This document shows, piece after piece, positions 1 through 7,554 of a stretch of DNA of 11,266 nucleotides. A model generated the notes under the pieces. The model saw only the letters and a program-made list of their open reading frames with translations. It was not told where the DNA came from and ran no database searches. The position numbers were made by a program, and so were the translations under genes. Each line of letters opens with the position of its first letter. Position 1 is the first letter of the stretch. The stretch is from an uncultured Anaerolineae bacterium (GTDB taxonomy: Bacteria; Chloroflexota; Anaerolineae; Anaerolineales; Villigracilaceae), in NCBI GenBank assembly GCA_903854805.1, contig CAINXK010000410.1, positions 1 to 11,266 on the forward strand, given 5' to 3'.

Positions 1-803
1 ATGACATTATTTCCGGTCATATACGAGGAGGCTTCGGATGCCAGGAACAGGAGCGCACCGTTCATTTCATCCTTATGGGCCATGCGACCCATGATGGTCT
101 TGGCGGAATAATTCTTGACGAAATATTCCTCATGATTATTAAAAACGCCACCGGGGGTGAGCGCATTAACGCGGATTTCTGTTCCAGCATAATAGGCAGC
201 CAGATATTTGGTGAAGCCCATCACTCCGGCCTTGGTGGTGGTGTAGTAGACGGGCTTATAGGCTACGCGTTTGCCATCTTTGATGTAAATGCGCTGGTCT
301 GGCCCATTTAATCCATAGGTTGAGCAAATATTGATGATACTGCCTTTTTTACCCTGGGCGATCATTTGCTTGACACATGCCTGGGTGATCAGGAATATGC
401 CCGTCAGGTTTACATTCAGGGCGTCATTCCACTGTTCAAGCGGATAATCTTCAAATGCACCGGGGGCGATGCCTTTGGCGGCGGCATCAGGATCAAATTT
501 TGGGTCGAGCGCTGCGCAATTTACCAGGATATCCACGCGCCCATAGCGTTTGGTTGTTTCAGCAACCAGGTCAAGGGTTGATTCCTTGCTGGTAATATCA
601 AGCTGAAAAGGGAAGGTATTGTAACCAGCTTCGATCAATCGGGATGCAGCCCTGACGGCGTGATCCATATTCAGATCTGCTGTTACGACTGAAGCGCCAG
701 CCTCGACGAGGGTTTTGCAGAATTCGTAACCGAGCAATCCGCCGCCACCCGTGACGATTGCAACGCGGCCGGTTAAATCAAATTTCTCTTGAATTTTAGA
801 CAT
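1..803 (-). CDS. SDR-family oxidoreductase, partial (3' end cut by window edge)
   Basis: Classical short-chain dehydrogenase/reductase, 267 residues visible; the C-terminus lies beyond base 1, probably by only 15-30 residues. Seen: Rossmann glycine motif TGGGGLLG (18-25), Asp43 at the end of the second beta strand (suggesting NAD rather than NADP), NCAA at 95-98 in place of the usual NNAG, Asn132, Ser161, and the catalytic pair Tyr187/Lys191 in YTTTK. Ser161 and Tyr187 are 26 residues apart, against about 13 in typical SDRs, so there is an insert at about 164-185. From memory, SDRs with a TGG-x-G-LLG loop and such an insert occur in surface-sugar and flagellin-modification clusters (PtmA-like); that role is inferred, and the substrate cannot be read. 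The ATG at 803 has a GGAG ribosome site 5 nt upstream. It lies 41 nt downstream of the glycosyltransferase gene on the same strand, probably in one operon. Confidence 0.9.
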   Translation of the reverse strand, partial: MSKIQEKFDLTGRVAIVTGGGGLLGYEFCKTLVEAGASVVTADLNMDHAVRAASRLIEAGYNTFPFQLDITSKESTLDLVAETTKRYGRVDILVNCAALDPKFDPDAAAKGIAPGAFEDYPLEQWNDALNVNLTGIFLITQACVKQMIAQGKKGSIINICSTYGLNGPDQRIYIKDGKRVAYKPVYYTTTKAGVMGFTKYLAAYYAGTEIRVNALTPGGVFNNHEEYFVKNYSAKTIMGRMAHKDEMNGALLFLASEASSYMTGNNV

Positions 804-844
804 GTAAGCTCCTATAAGGTCTCAGTTTGCTGTGCCCTTATTAA

Positions 845-2434
845 TTATGGTTTCCCGTATAAAATATCGCCCTGGGATTTTTGTAACACATTCAGCCCGG
901 CGGCGATGGATTGGATAGCTTGCGTACCTGGGGGCATGTCGGATGCATCCAGATTGGTTGTATCGAACAATGCCAGGACTGCTTTTCCAGTTAGCAGGTC
1001 GGTGCGCATGCGGGCCAGGTTTTGCTCATAATCGCTGCGCAGAAGATTGTCGACCGGGTCAATGGGGGTTGGCAGTGTGCGGCTGGCGCGTCCGGTTACA
1101 AGATAGACTGCTGGTGGGGTGTTAGTGTAAATGGCAATTTCCGCTGGCAAGTTTTGCAGGCTGGCCATGATGAGCGAGTCGTGCCATTTCCATGAGGCGT
1201 AACCCTGACCAGCTGTTTTGAAGTCAGCGATTGCGCGGGTGTCTGCGTAGGCGGAAAGTGCCAGCGAAGCAGCGACGATCACGATCACAAAACCCTGAGC
1301 GACGCGGTTCCTTTTTTGCCACAGCCAGGCTCCGGACGCAATCAAAAGCAGCATGAAGGCGACATATAAGGGAGCTAGAATACGTGGTTGAAATTTTGTG
1401 CTGGCATCGAAAAAACTCATCGAAAATAAGACCGCACCAAGATATGCAAACACGTACAGGCCAGTTGTAAGGCTCAATGATCCTGTCAAACCGTATTCAG
1501 GGTGGATGATAAACATCCAGGCCTGAAAGGCCAGCCAGAGCAGTAAAACAAGCCCCAATGCGGCAAGCACCCATTCCAAAAGACCGGATCGTACCAGTAG
1601 CTGTCGCCAGGGTTCGATTGGCATCAGGAATTGCGAGATATTGTAAATACCCGGTTGGATGTTTTCGGAAGTGACCGGGTGAAATTGGAAAGTTCGGTTT
1701 GTGGCATTTCCTGCGGCCAGTTTGTTGCGCAGGAACCAGGCTGCCAGCGGTGGAATGGCGCCAGCAAGGAAAAGGCTGGCAGCTGCCAGGCGTGCTCGCC
1801 AGGTTTTGTGGTAACTAGAAAAAAAGAATAATACAATGATAAAGGTTGGCAGCAGGGCCAGTGCGGAATAGCGGGTTAGAGATGCTAACCCCGTGCTGAG
1901 ACCTGCCAGAATGAGCCAGGTGGTTTTGTGCTGTCGGTTCGGGCTGATGTAATAATGGTCAAAACAAAGAAAAGCGAGCAGGCTTAAAAATAGATAGAGT
2001 GGCTCGCTCAGCGCAAAGACATGAACCCTTAGCATGGCAGCGTTAAGCATAAAAAGCGCGGCAAGCCACACAGCGGCCATGCTGGAACGGGTCATGCGCC
2101 AACCGAGCAGGCCCATCAGCGCAGTATTTATCCCGAACAGAAAGATATTCAGGATGCGCGCACCGCGCAGTGGATCGATTCCGAGTAATCCCAGGGCTGA
2201 AAGGCTCAACGATAAAAGCGGAGGGTAATGGGTGACAGGCTCAAGAGAGCTGTCCAGCCAGATGTCACTGTAGCCTTTTCCCAGTAAAAGCGAACGTGCT
2301 CCGGCGATATAAGCCACCGAATCATTGGCAAGACCAGCTCCGACTGGTGTGGATATATACAAGATTGCCATTGCGCTGATAGCGAGAATGGCGAGCATGC
2401 ATGTAAAGGTGAAACGTGCAAAGCGCGCAGACAT
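845..2434 (-). CDS. GT-C membrane glycosyltransferase, GT39/ArnT-like
   Basis: A 529-residue polytopic membrane protein with about ten hydrophobic helices (first at about 10-30, last at about 380-397) and a soluble C-terminal domain (about 400-529). The first extracytoplasmic loop carries Asp38 in NDSVAY and the THYPPLL segment (68-74). In GT-C enzymes (PMT, ArnT) this loop holds the catalytic acidic residue. SEPLY (143-147), LTRYSA (186-191) and the FQPRILAPLY stretch (348-357) resemble conserved points of bacterial GT39-like proteins. Family knowledge: such enzymes transfer a sugar from a polyprenyl-phosphate donor to lipid or protein on the outer face of the membrane; donor and acceptor here are unknown. 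The start is the ATG at 2434, with only a weak AGG upstream and a strong hairpin directly before it. It follows the PAPS synthase gene by 68 nt and precedes the SDR gene, so a role in building a sulfated surface glycan is plausible but inferred. Confidence 0.82.
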   Translation of the reverse strand: MSARFARFTFTCMLAILAISAMAILYISTPVGAGLANDSVAYIAGARSLLLGKGYSDIWLDSSLEPVTHYPPLLSLSLSALGLLGIDPLRGARILNIFLFGINTALMGLLGWRMTRSSMAAVWLAALFMLNAAMLRVHVFALSEPLYLFLSLLAFLCFDHYYISPNRQHKTTWLILAGLSTGLASLTRYSALALLPTFIIVLFFFSSYHKTWRARLAAASLFLAGAIPPLAAWFLRNKLAAGNATNRTFQFHPVTSENIQPGIYNISQFLMPIEPWRQLLVRSGLLEWVLAALGLVLLLWLAFQAWMFIIHPEYGLTGSLSLTTGLYVFAYLGAVLFSMSFFDASTKFQPRILAPLYVAFMLLLIASGAWLWQKRNRVAQGFVIVIVAASLALSAYADTRAIADFKTAGQGYASWKWHDSLIMASLQNLPAEIAIYTNTPPAVYLVTGRASRTLPTPIDPVDNLLRSDYEQNLARMRTDLLTGKAVLALFDTTNLDASDMPPGTQAIQSIAAGLNVLQKSQGDILYGKP

Positions 2435-2446
2435 GGATAAAGCCTG

Positions 2447-2490
2447 ACACCGGCAGCGCTTGTCTCCATCGAGGCAAGTGCTGCCGGTGT
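2447..2490 (-). terminator. Intercistronic hairpin between sat-cysC and the glycosyltransferase
   Basis: Arms 2447-2462 and 2475-2490 pair over 16 bp with a single G-T wobble. Four further inner pairs (one wobble) leave a 4-nt loop at 2467-2470. It fills most of the 68-nt gap and its base is 12 nt before the glycosyltransferase ATG. On the minus strand the stem is followed by CAGGCTTTATCC, not a T-run, so it is not a textbook intrinsic terminator. It may be a partial terminator, a 3' mRNA-stabilising stem for sat-cysC, or a structure limiting translation of the next gene. Confidence 0.6.
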
Positions 2491-2502
2491 TTAGGTCTAT
2501 AT

Positions 2503-4227
2503 TTATGCTTTTAGCAAGTAACCTTGTTCTTCAAGATAGGCGATGATCTGGCGGGCGTTGTCTTCTGGGGTCACACCAGAGCCACGCAGGCTGATTTCGG
2601 GGGAAACCGGAGCTTCGTAGGGGTCGTCAACGCCGGTAAAGCCCATCGGCTTGCCATCCACCATTGCCTGGCGGGCCTTTGCATACAGGCCCTTTACGTC
2701 ACGTTGTTCGCAGACTTCCACGGGGGTATCCATGAATATTTCGATGAAGTTTTCGCCGACCATTTTGCGGGCTTCTTCACGGGTGGCGCGGTAGGGGCTG
2801 ATGGCCGCGCAGATGACAGTGCCGCCGGCATGGACGATTTCACCGGCTACAAAGCCAATGCGCAGGATGTTGGTGTCGCGATCTTCTTTTGAGAATCCCA
2901 GGCCTTTGGAAAGGTGGGTGCGCACAACATCGCCATCCAGAATGGCTACTTCACGGCCGCGTTCGAGCAGTAAGGAAGTCAATACCTGGGTGGTGGCTGA
3001 TTTTCCAGAGCCGCTCAGACCCGTGAACCAGATGCAGTAACCCACCTTGTTGCGCGGAGGGTACATTTCTCGCAGGATTTCGGCGGTCTCGGGGCGTGTG
3101 AACCATTCGGGCAGCAGCTTGCCTTTGGCCAGGTAGTCATCGCGCACCTGGGTGCCGGAAATATTGAGCACGTTTGCGCCCTGGGGTACGTCTTTGGCTT
3201 CGACGTAACGGTTTTCGTCAGGCAGGTAAAGCAGTTCTTCGAACGGGATCATTTTTACGCCGATCTCGGCTTCGCACTGCTTCATCATTTCCTGAGCGTC
3301 GTAGGGGCCATAAAAAAGCTTGCCGGTTGAGTCTTTTCCAGGTCCGGCGTGGTCGCGGCCTACAATGAAGTAGTTGGCGCCGTGATTTCGGCGGATGAGG
3401 GCGTGCAGTACGGCTTCTTTGGGACCGGCCATACGCATGGCCAGGGGCAGCAGGCTGAGGGTGGTGCTGTTTTTATCGTAGTAGTTTTCAACCAGTGCTT
3501 TATAGATACGCACGCGGGTATAGTGATCCACGTCGCCGGGTTTGGTCATACCTACCACGGGGTGGATGATCAATGAGCCCATGACCTGGGCAGCGGCGCG
3601 TTTGGTCAGTTCTTCATGAATGCGGTGAAGGGGATTGCGGGTCTGAAATGCGACAACGTTATCATTGCCCATTGCTTCCAGCATATCGCGCACTTCGGCC
3701 GGGGTGCGCCGCAGTTCGGTGAAGTCATAGTATTTTGGCAGGTTGATGACTTTGAGTGGACCGGAAATGCAGACTTTGCCCCAGCGGCCCATTTCAGAAA
3801 CCATGGGGTGCTTGGAATCGGTTGATCCGTAGGCCAGGGCAGCCTCTTTTTCGGCATCCCAGTGATAGACCTCGTCAAGGGTCAGGATGGCAATGACATC
3901 ATTGTTGCTGTTACGCAGGACGATATCATCACCGACTGTCGGCAGTTCTTTGGGGTCTGCGGTCAATGTGATAGGCAGCGGCCAGAGTGTGCCATTTGCA
4001 AGACGCATTTCGTGCAGAACACGCTCGTAATCTGCTTTGCCCATGAAGGTATCTAACGGTGAGAAGCCACCTGTAGCGAGCAGCTCCAGGTCGCACAAAT
4101 TCCGCATTGTGATTTTAATGGAAGGAAGTTTTGCTGCGCGGGCCAGAAGTTCATCGCGCTCGGCCCCAGTGGCAACTAGATTGATCAGCTTGCCGCCGTA
4201 GGGGGAAATTAATTTCGCTTTTGCCAT
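2503..4227 (-). CDS. sat-cysC: Bifunctional sulfate adenylyltransferase / adenylylsulfate kinase (PAPS synthase)
   Basis: 574 residues with two complete enzymes in cytosolic sulfate activation. The N-terminal ATP sulfurylase (about 1-385) makes APS from sulfate and ATP: QTRNPLHRIHE at 195-205 with the HxxH-type nucleotide site, GRDHAGPGKD at 290-299, ISGTQVR at 356-362. The C-terminal APS kinase (about 395-574) phosphorylates APS to PAPS: P-loop GLSGSGKS at 403-410, DGDVVR at 431-436, LGFSKEDRDTN at 443-453, ISPYR at 476-480 (Ser477 at the position that becomes phosphorylated in some APS kinases), and DDPYEAP at 534-540. All key residues look intact, so both activities are expected. This is the homo-oligomeric Sat type, not the CysDN GTPase type. 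The ATG at 4227 has an AGGAG site 8-9 nt upstream and an extended -10 promoter. No PAPS reductase or sulfite reductase gene is visible; the PAPS consumer in view is the sulfotransferase at 5537-6574, which argues for sulfation rather than cysteine synthesis. Confidence 0.96.
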   Translation of the reverse strand: MAKAKLISPYGGKLINLVATGAERDELLARAAKLPSIKITMRNLCDLELLATGGFSPLDTFMGKADYERVLHEMRLANGTLWPLPITLTADPKELPTVGDDIVLRNSNNDVIAILTLDEVYHWDAEKEAALAYGSTDSKHPMVSEMGRWGKVCISGPLKVINLPKYYDFTELRRTPAEVRDMLEAMGNDNVVAFQTRNPLHRIHEELTKRAAAQVMGSLIIHPVVGMTKPGDVDHYTRVRIYKALVENYYDKNSTTLSLLPLAMRMAGPKEAVLHALIRRNHGANYFIVGRDHAGPGKDSTGKLFYGPYDAQEMMKQCEAEIGVKMIPFEELLYLPDENRYVEAKDVPQGANVLNISGTQVRDDYLAKGKLLPEWFTRPETAEILREMYPPRNKVGYCIWFTGLSGSGKSATTQVLTSLLLERGREVAILDGDVVRTHLSKGLGFSKEDRDTNILRIGFVAGEIVHAGGTVICAAISPYRATREEARKMVGENFIEIFMDTPVEVCEQRDVKGLYAKARQAMVDGKPMGFTGVDDPYEAPVSPEISLRGSGVTPEDNARQIIAYLEEQGYLLKA

Positions 4228-4282
4228 TCAACGATCTCCTTGAGTATTCAATATTCAACACCTGAATTTTGCACAAATTGTT

Positions 4283-4291
4283 ATTATATCA
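4283..4291 (-). promoter_or_regulatory. Extended -10 promoter for sat-cysC
   Basis: On the minus strand the sequence reads TGATATAAT: a perfect TATAAT hexamer (4288-4283) preceded by TGn. No good -35 hexamer lies 16-18 nt upstream, as is usual for extended -10 promoters. The predicted start is near 4276, giving a leader of about 48 nt. The leader carries a tandem TTGAATA repeat (about 4235-4251) and the AGGAG ribosome site. Confidence 0.6.
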
Positions 4292-4414
4292 GGGTTGCTT
4301 GACTTCACATCTGCGATTTTTGCGCTTTCCATGGCTTGATTGGTAGTTGGCGCTCTGGATAAAAAGATCATTTTTCCAGCAGTGGTCTGTTTTTTTGCCC
4401 TCCCAAAAATCTGT

Positions 4415-4458
4415 GACAACGAAAAGGGCAGAGTCGTTAGACTTCTGCCCTTTTCGTT
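4415..4458 (-). terminator. Intrinsic terminator of the sulfotransferase/dehydrogenase unit
   Basis: Arms 4418-4432 (AACGAAAAGGGCAGA) and 4444-4458 are perfect 15-bp complements. Three more inner pairs (4433-4435 with 4440-4442, T4443 bulged) leave a 4-nt loop. A-tract and T-tract flank a GGGCAGA core, so it can act in both directions. It begins 44 nt after the stop of the Gfo/Idh gene and lies before the sat-cysC promoter, separating the two minus-strand units. Confidence 0.75.
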
Positions 4459-4502
4459 ATGTTGGTAGGCGTTTTAGTTTTGATATGGTTACTTTTTCTG
4501 AG

Positions 4503-5549
4503 TTATTGCTGGTGGTGAAGGTTGAGAGCAGCAGTGCTGAGACCGGATTGTTTGGCCGCCAATGCCATTTCAAGAGCCCGAATGCCGTCTTCCAGGGTGC
4601 AGATGGGTTCTGCATCTCCACGGGCAACCTGTAAAAAGTGTTGTGTTTGGGCTAAGAAAAGCTGGTTGCGTTCAAACCCATTGGGCAGAGCATAATGCTG
4701 TACCAGCGCGGGGCTTGGCTGGGAACTGATTAATCCAAATTCATCGGGCATTTGGTGGTGGATCAGTAATCCATCCGTGTTATCCCAGCTCAGGGTACCA
4801 GCAGTCCCAATTATTTCCAGGCGATGGACTGGCGGGCGCTGGAAGTAGTTAACATGTACCCCGCCAATTGCGCCAGATGTAAATTTCAATCCAATTTCAG
4901 CCACGTCTTCGACGCCGGTCAATTCCAGCGGCGAAATATGCCCATTAAATGACCAGATTGCTTCAACCTCGCCAAGCAAATAACGCAGGTAGTCCAGCGG
5001 GTGGGTCAGGGTTACGATTACACCACCACCAAGGTCTGCTCGCGCGGCGTAGCTCTGCCGGTAATCTTCCCAAGGGTGCCAGTTGGGTAAATATTCACCC
5101 CAGTGGGCATGCGCACTCAGTACTTTGCCAATTGATCCGGTTGCGATCAGTTCCCGGGCTTTGTTGATGGTTGGGTGGTAGCGAAACTGAAACCCGACCA
5201 GAATTTTGCTGCCGCTTGCGGCTGAGGCTTTGCGCAGGGCGTCTACTTTTTCGAGATTTTCTGCGATAGGTTTCTCGAGCAAAATTGCGCCGCCTGCTTG
5301 TGCAGCTGGAATAGCAATATCCATATGCAGGGCGGTTGGGTTGGAGACGATCACAGCCTGCGGTTTGTGCCTTTTCAGGGCCTGGGCCAGGTCTGTTTCA
5401 ACGGGATACCCTGCCAGTTCATCATCTGGCAGAGTTGCCAGGTTTGTACGGTATAGCACCAGGTCTGTTTCACCCAGAGCGACCAGGTTGCGAAAATGTC
5501 TGCGCCCAATTGAGCCGAGACCAGCTAATAATATTTTCATGGTACCCAT
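4503..5549 (-). CDS. Gfo/Idh/MocA-family sugar oxidoreductase
   Basis: 348 residues. The N-terminal Rossmann domain has GLGSIGRRH (10-18) for NAD(P). EKP at 92-94 supplies the family's catalytic lysine (Lys93). The C-terminal alpha/beta domain has GGGVIVTLTHPLDYL (174-188) with His183 and Asp186 kept; the acidic residue often found four places after GGG is Thr180 here. Family knowledge: these enzymes oxidise or reduce sugar, nucleotide-sugar or inositol hydroxyls, often in surface-polysaccharide clusters; the substrate cannot be read. Two starts compete. The ATG at 5549 has an AAGGA site 6 nt upstream. The ATG at 5540 overlaps the sulfotransferase stop as ATGA and gives the family-typical N-terminus MKILLAGLGSIG. 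Either way the gene overlaps the sulfotransferase gene (13 or 4 nt), so the two are co-transcribed and probably translationally coupled. Confidence 0.92.
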   Translation of the reverse strand: MGTMKILLAGLGSIGRRHFRNLVALGETDLVLYRTNLATLPDDELAGYPVETDLAQALKRHKPQAVIVSNPTALHMDIAIPAAQAGGAILLEKPIAENLEKVDALRKASAASGSKILVGFQFRYHPTINKARELIATGSIGKVLSAHAHWGEYLPNWHPWEDYRQSYAARADLGGGVIVTLTHPLDYLRYLLGEVEAIWSFNGHISPLELTGVEDVAEIGLKFTSGAIGGVHVNYFQRPPVHRLEIIGTAGTLSWDNTDGLLIHHQMPDEFGLISSQPSPALVQHYALPNGFERNQLFLAQTQHFLQVARGDAEPICTLEDGIRALEMALAAKQSGLSTAALNLHHQQ

Positions 5550-6574
5550 TTACCATCCTTTTCATAGCCCCATTTGACCAGCATCTCGCCCGCGACTTCT
5601 TTGAAGATCTGCTGGTCATGCTGCGCGAACATATTGCGCCAATTACCGGCTTTGCCCTTTGGTAAGAAAGACGCGATCGAGTCATTCCGTTTGGCCTGCC
5701 ATTCTTCATCCGGATTGGAAGTCAGCTCGTCTTTCACTGCAGATTCCAGAGCTGGGCTGCCTGTCACACCCAGGAACTGCCAAAGTTTTTCCATTTCACG
5801 AAAGGGTGTCGCCAGCAAATCTTCATAGCGCAGCGCAAAATAGCGTTCGCCATACAATCTGTGGGCTTCTTGGTCAGTCTCCTGCAGGTTCGCCACCCAA
5901 CCGGCAGCTGCCCGACGGATAAACGCTTCGCTGAAGATGGAGCGGCGGCCATCGGTGAAAGGTTTCTGGTCTATTTTTAAGTCTTCGATGATGCGTCTAT
6001 CTTCAGCGGTCAGGAATTTTGAGTCTTCTACGAAATTGCGAAAGCGTTCTGAAATGAGTACATCCCGCCCATCGCGAACAATGTAGACCAATTTGGCATC
6101 CGGATAGACTGCGGCCATATCCCGCACCGCTTGCCCATGGATCAGGCTGGAGGGGCTTTTATCGCCAACAATGCGTTTTCCCTCGCGGGCGGCATCCCGT
6201 TCCAGGATGAAATCTGCGCTGGCGCGCAGTACAAGTGCAGATAGATCGCGGCCCTGGTTCCACCGGTTGGATTTACGTGTCAGCCATTCTGCGGCTTGTG
6301 GGCTGTCCACCAGGGATGTGAGGTAGGGTTCACGTGTAAAAAAATGAGCCTGCCAGTTGCAATGAACCTCAGGGTGCAGCCGTACCAGCCGGGCTAAAAG
6401 TGTCGTGCCCGAGCGGGCATGTCCCAGGATAAAAAACTTTTCGCGCTGAAAAAACTGGCGCACCTCCGCCACTTCCTCTGCGCTGATGGCTGGGATGCTT
6501 GTTCGTTTTTGGGGCCTGGTTTCGCCTTTGAGTAATATCTGAGCAGACTTTTTGATTCGGTCGAAAAATTGCAT
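5537..6574 (-). CDS. PAPS-dependent sulfotransferase family protein
   Basis: 345 residues from the ATG at 6574. The 5'-phosphosulfate loop is GHARSGTTLLARL (51-63), the 3'-phosphate motif is VYIVRDGRDVLIS (163-175, Arg167 and Ser175), and the C-terminal PAPS-contacting motif is LPKGKAGNWRNMF (304-316), matching the RKGxxGDWKxxF pattern of cytosolic sulfotransferases. YEDLLATPFREMEKLWQFLG (250-269) is also typical. The protein should move sulfate from PAPS to a hydroxyl or amine on a glycan, lipid or small molecule; the acceptor is not readable. No signal peptide or membrane helix is seen, so it is probably cytosolic. I chose 6574 over an in-frame TTG at 6679 because 6574 has GGAG 5 nt upstream and the TTG lies inside a predicted -35 element. 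The PAPS synthase encoded nearby is the natural donor source. Confidence 0.9.
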   Translation of the reverse strand: MQFFDRIKKSAQILLKGETRPQKRTSIPAISAEEVAEVRQFFQREKFFILGHARSGTTLLARLVRLHPEVHCNWQAHFFTREPYLTSLVDSPQAAEWLTRKSNRWNQGRDLSALVLRASADFILERDAAREGKRIVGDKSPSSLIHGQAVRDMAAVYPDAKLVYIVRDGRDVLISERFRNFVEDSKFLTAEDRRIIEDLKIDQKPFTDGRRSIFSEAFIRRAAAGWVANLQETDQEAHRLYGERYFALRYEDLLATPFREMEKLWQFLGVTGSPALESAVKDELTSNPDEEWQAKRNDSIASFLPKGKAGNWRNMFAQHDQQIFKEVAGEMLVKWGYEKDGKWVP

Positions 6575-6650
6575 TGAGTCTCCAAAAGCGACCAGCACAG
6601 GCTTAACATTACCGGTGTTCAAACCTGCGTGGTTCTCAAACAGTAGGGAT

Positions 6651-6679
6651 TTTTTAACGCGATAATAGAAAACGGTCAA
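6651..6679 (-). promoter_or_regulatory. Predicted sigma-70 promoter of the sulfotransferase unit
   Basis: On the minus strand TTGACC (6679-6674, 5 of 6 to consensus) is followed after exactly 17 nt by TAAAAA (6656-6651, 4 of 6). The transcript would start near 6645, giving a leader of about 70 nt before the ATG at 6574. It coincides with the alternative TTG start at 6679 and so argues against that start. Confidence 0.45.
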
Positions 6680-6710
6680 GTCGGGTTGGGTTTAGTCCGA
6701 TTGTGGCCTT

Positions 6711-6725
6711 TGGGGGTGCCCCCCA
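6711..6725. repeat. Short GC hairpin in the rlmB-sulfotransferase intergenic region
   Basis: TGGGGG (6711-6716), loop TGC, CCCCCA (6720-6725): a perfect 6-bp stem. There is no T-run on either strand, so it is not a convincing terminator. It lies about 67 nt downstream of the rlmB stop and may be an mRNA 3' structure. Nothing else firm is seen in 6575-6791 apart from the promoter at 6651-6679. Confidence 0.4.
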
Positions 6726-6791
6726 GTTGAGTTGCTCCACAAAAACCGCTTTTATACCGTTTTAATGGAAACTTCGTAACCATTACTGCCG

Positions 6792-7535
6792 TTATTTTAT
6801 GACGGGGTTGCGTGTCAGCGAGGCCAGGTACAGTACGATGGAGCCTGCAACCGAAGCATTGAGCGATTCAATTTGTCCGTGCATGGGCAGCCGCAGCATG
6901 AAATCGCATTTTTGGCGGACTAGCTGCCGGATGCCTTCGCCTTCTGATCCGACGACCACCGCGAGTGCGCCGTCCAATCGAACCTGGTCGGGAGTTTGCG
7001 AGCGCGGGCTTTCATCCAGCCCGACAACCCAGGCGCCGGCTTCTTTGAATGCCTCGATGGCTTGAACTAGGTTGGCCTGGGCGATCAGCAGGTGCTCGGA
7101 TGCGCCCGATGAAGCATTGACGACCGCAGGGGTGACTTCCACTGTGCGTGCCAGTGGCAGGACAATTCCATGAACGCCAACGGCTTCTGCTGTTCGCAGC
7201 AATGTGCCAAAATTTTGTGGGTCCTGCAGGCTGTCGAGTATCAGCACAAAGAGCGGCTCGTTTTTATTTTTGGCATTTTCCAGAATATCGGAAATGTCCA
7301 TATACGGATAATGCCCGGCTTCAAGAATTACACCCTGGTGTTGGGGGGTAATGGTGTCCAATCTTTGGCGCGGGACTCGCTCTACGGGAACCTTTTGCTG
7401 TTTAGCCAGTTCCAAAATCTCAGTCAGATGGCCTTTTTCCTGGATTTTTTCGGCGATCAACAGTCGGATGGGCTGGCGGCGTTTGGCGCGTAGGGTCTCA
7501 TAGACGGCATTGCGTGAGTAGATGTTTTCTTTCAT
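6792..7535 (-). CDS. rlmB: 23S rRNA (guanosine-2'-O-)-methyltransferase, TrmH/SpoU family (RlmB-like)
   Basis: 247 residues, the usual length of RlmB. An N-terminal substrate-binding domain (about 3-75, beginning NIYSRNAVYETLR) is followed by the SPOUT knot domain. Its three motifs are present: DPQNFGTLLR (105-114, Asn108 and Arg114), VVVGSEGEG (193-201) and LPMHGQIESLNASVA (216-230). RlmB 2'-O-methylates G2251 of the 23S rRNA peptidyl-transferase P loop, using S-adenosylmethionine. Other TrmH-family members share these motifs; the N-terminal domain and length favour RlmB, but the exact target is inferred. I placed the start at the ATG at 7535 (MKENIYSRN), not an in-frame TTG at 7568, because the predicted -10 element lies between them. 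No Shine-Dalgarno site precedes 7535, and the predicted leader is only about 4 nt. Confidence 0.9.
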   Translation of the reverse strand: MKENIYSRNAVYETLRAKRRQPIRLLIAEKIQEKGHLTEILELAKQQKVPVERVPRQRLDTITPQHQGVILEAGHYPYMDISDILENAKNKNEPLFVLILDSLQDPQNFGTLLRTAEAVGVHGIVLPLARTVEVTPAVVNASSGASEHLLIAQANLVQAIEAFKEAGAWVVGLDESPRSQTPDQVRLDGALAVVVGSEGEGIRQLVRQKCDFMLRLPMHGQIESLNASVAGSIVLYLASLTRNPVIK

Positions 7536-7545
7536 AGGTATTGGT

Positions 7546-7554
7546 AGTATATCA
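7546..7554 (-). promoter_or_regulatory. Extended -10 promoter of rlmB giving a near-leaderless mRNA
   Basis: The minus strand reads TGATATACT: TGn plus TATACT (7551-7546, 5 of 6). TTAAGC (7574-7569), 17 nt upstream, is a poor -35. Only 10 nt separate the hexamer from the ATG at 7535, so transcription would start about 4 nt before the start codon. Confidence 0.5.

Noticed and set aside
804..844. ATAAGG/CCTTAT inverted repeat between the glycosyltransferase and SDR genes
   Set aside because: Six A-T-rich pairs around a 17-nt loop are too weak and no T-run follows; more likely chance.
2524..2892. 122-codon plus-strand frame
   Set aside because: It lies wholly opposite the conserved APS kinase part of sat-cysC and has no recognisable domain or ribosome site, so it is a shadow frame.
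4360..4400. A-rich and T-rich runs near 4360-4397 resembling a plus-strand terminator
   Set aside because: No stable stem precedes the T-run and no plus-strand gene lies upstream to terminate.
5206..5577. 123-codon plus-strand frame
   Set aside because: It is antisense to the Gfo/Idh Rossmann domain, with no family resemblance and no ribosome site.
6575..6679. 35-codon N-terminal extension of the sulfotransferase from a TTG at 6679
   Set aside because: The TTG falls in a predicted -35 element, while the ATG at 6574 has GGAG at good spacing. The extension has no domain character.
6738..6766. Possible rlmB terminator: AAAAC/GTTTT stem with a T-run on the minus strand
   Set aside because: Only five mostly A-T pairs close a wide loop; too weak to call. 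A TATAAA within it is an equally weak -10 candidate.
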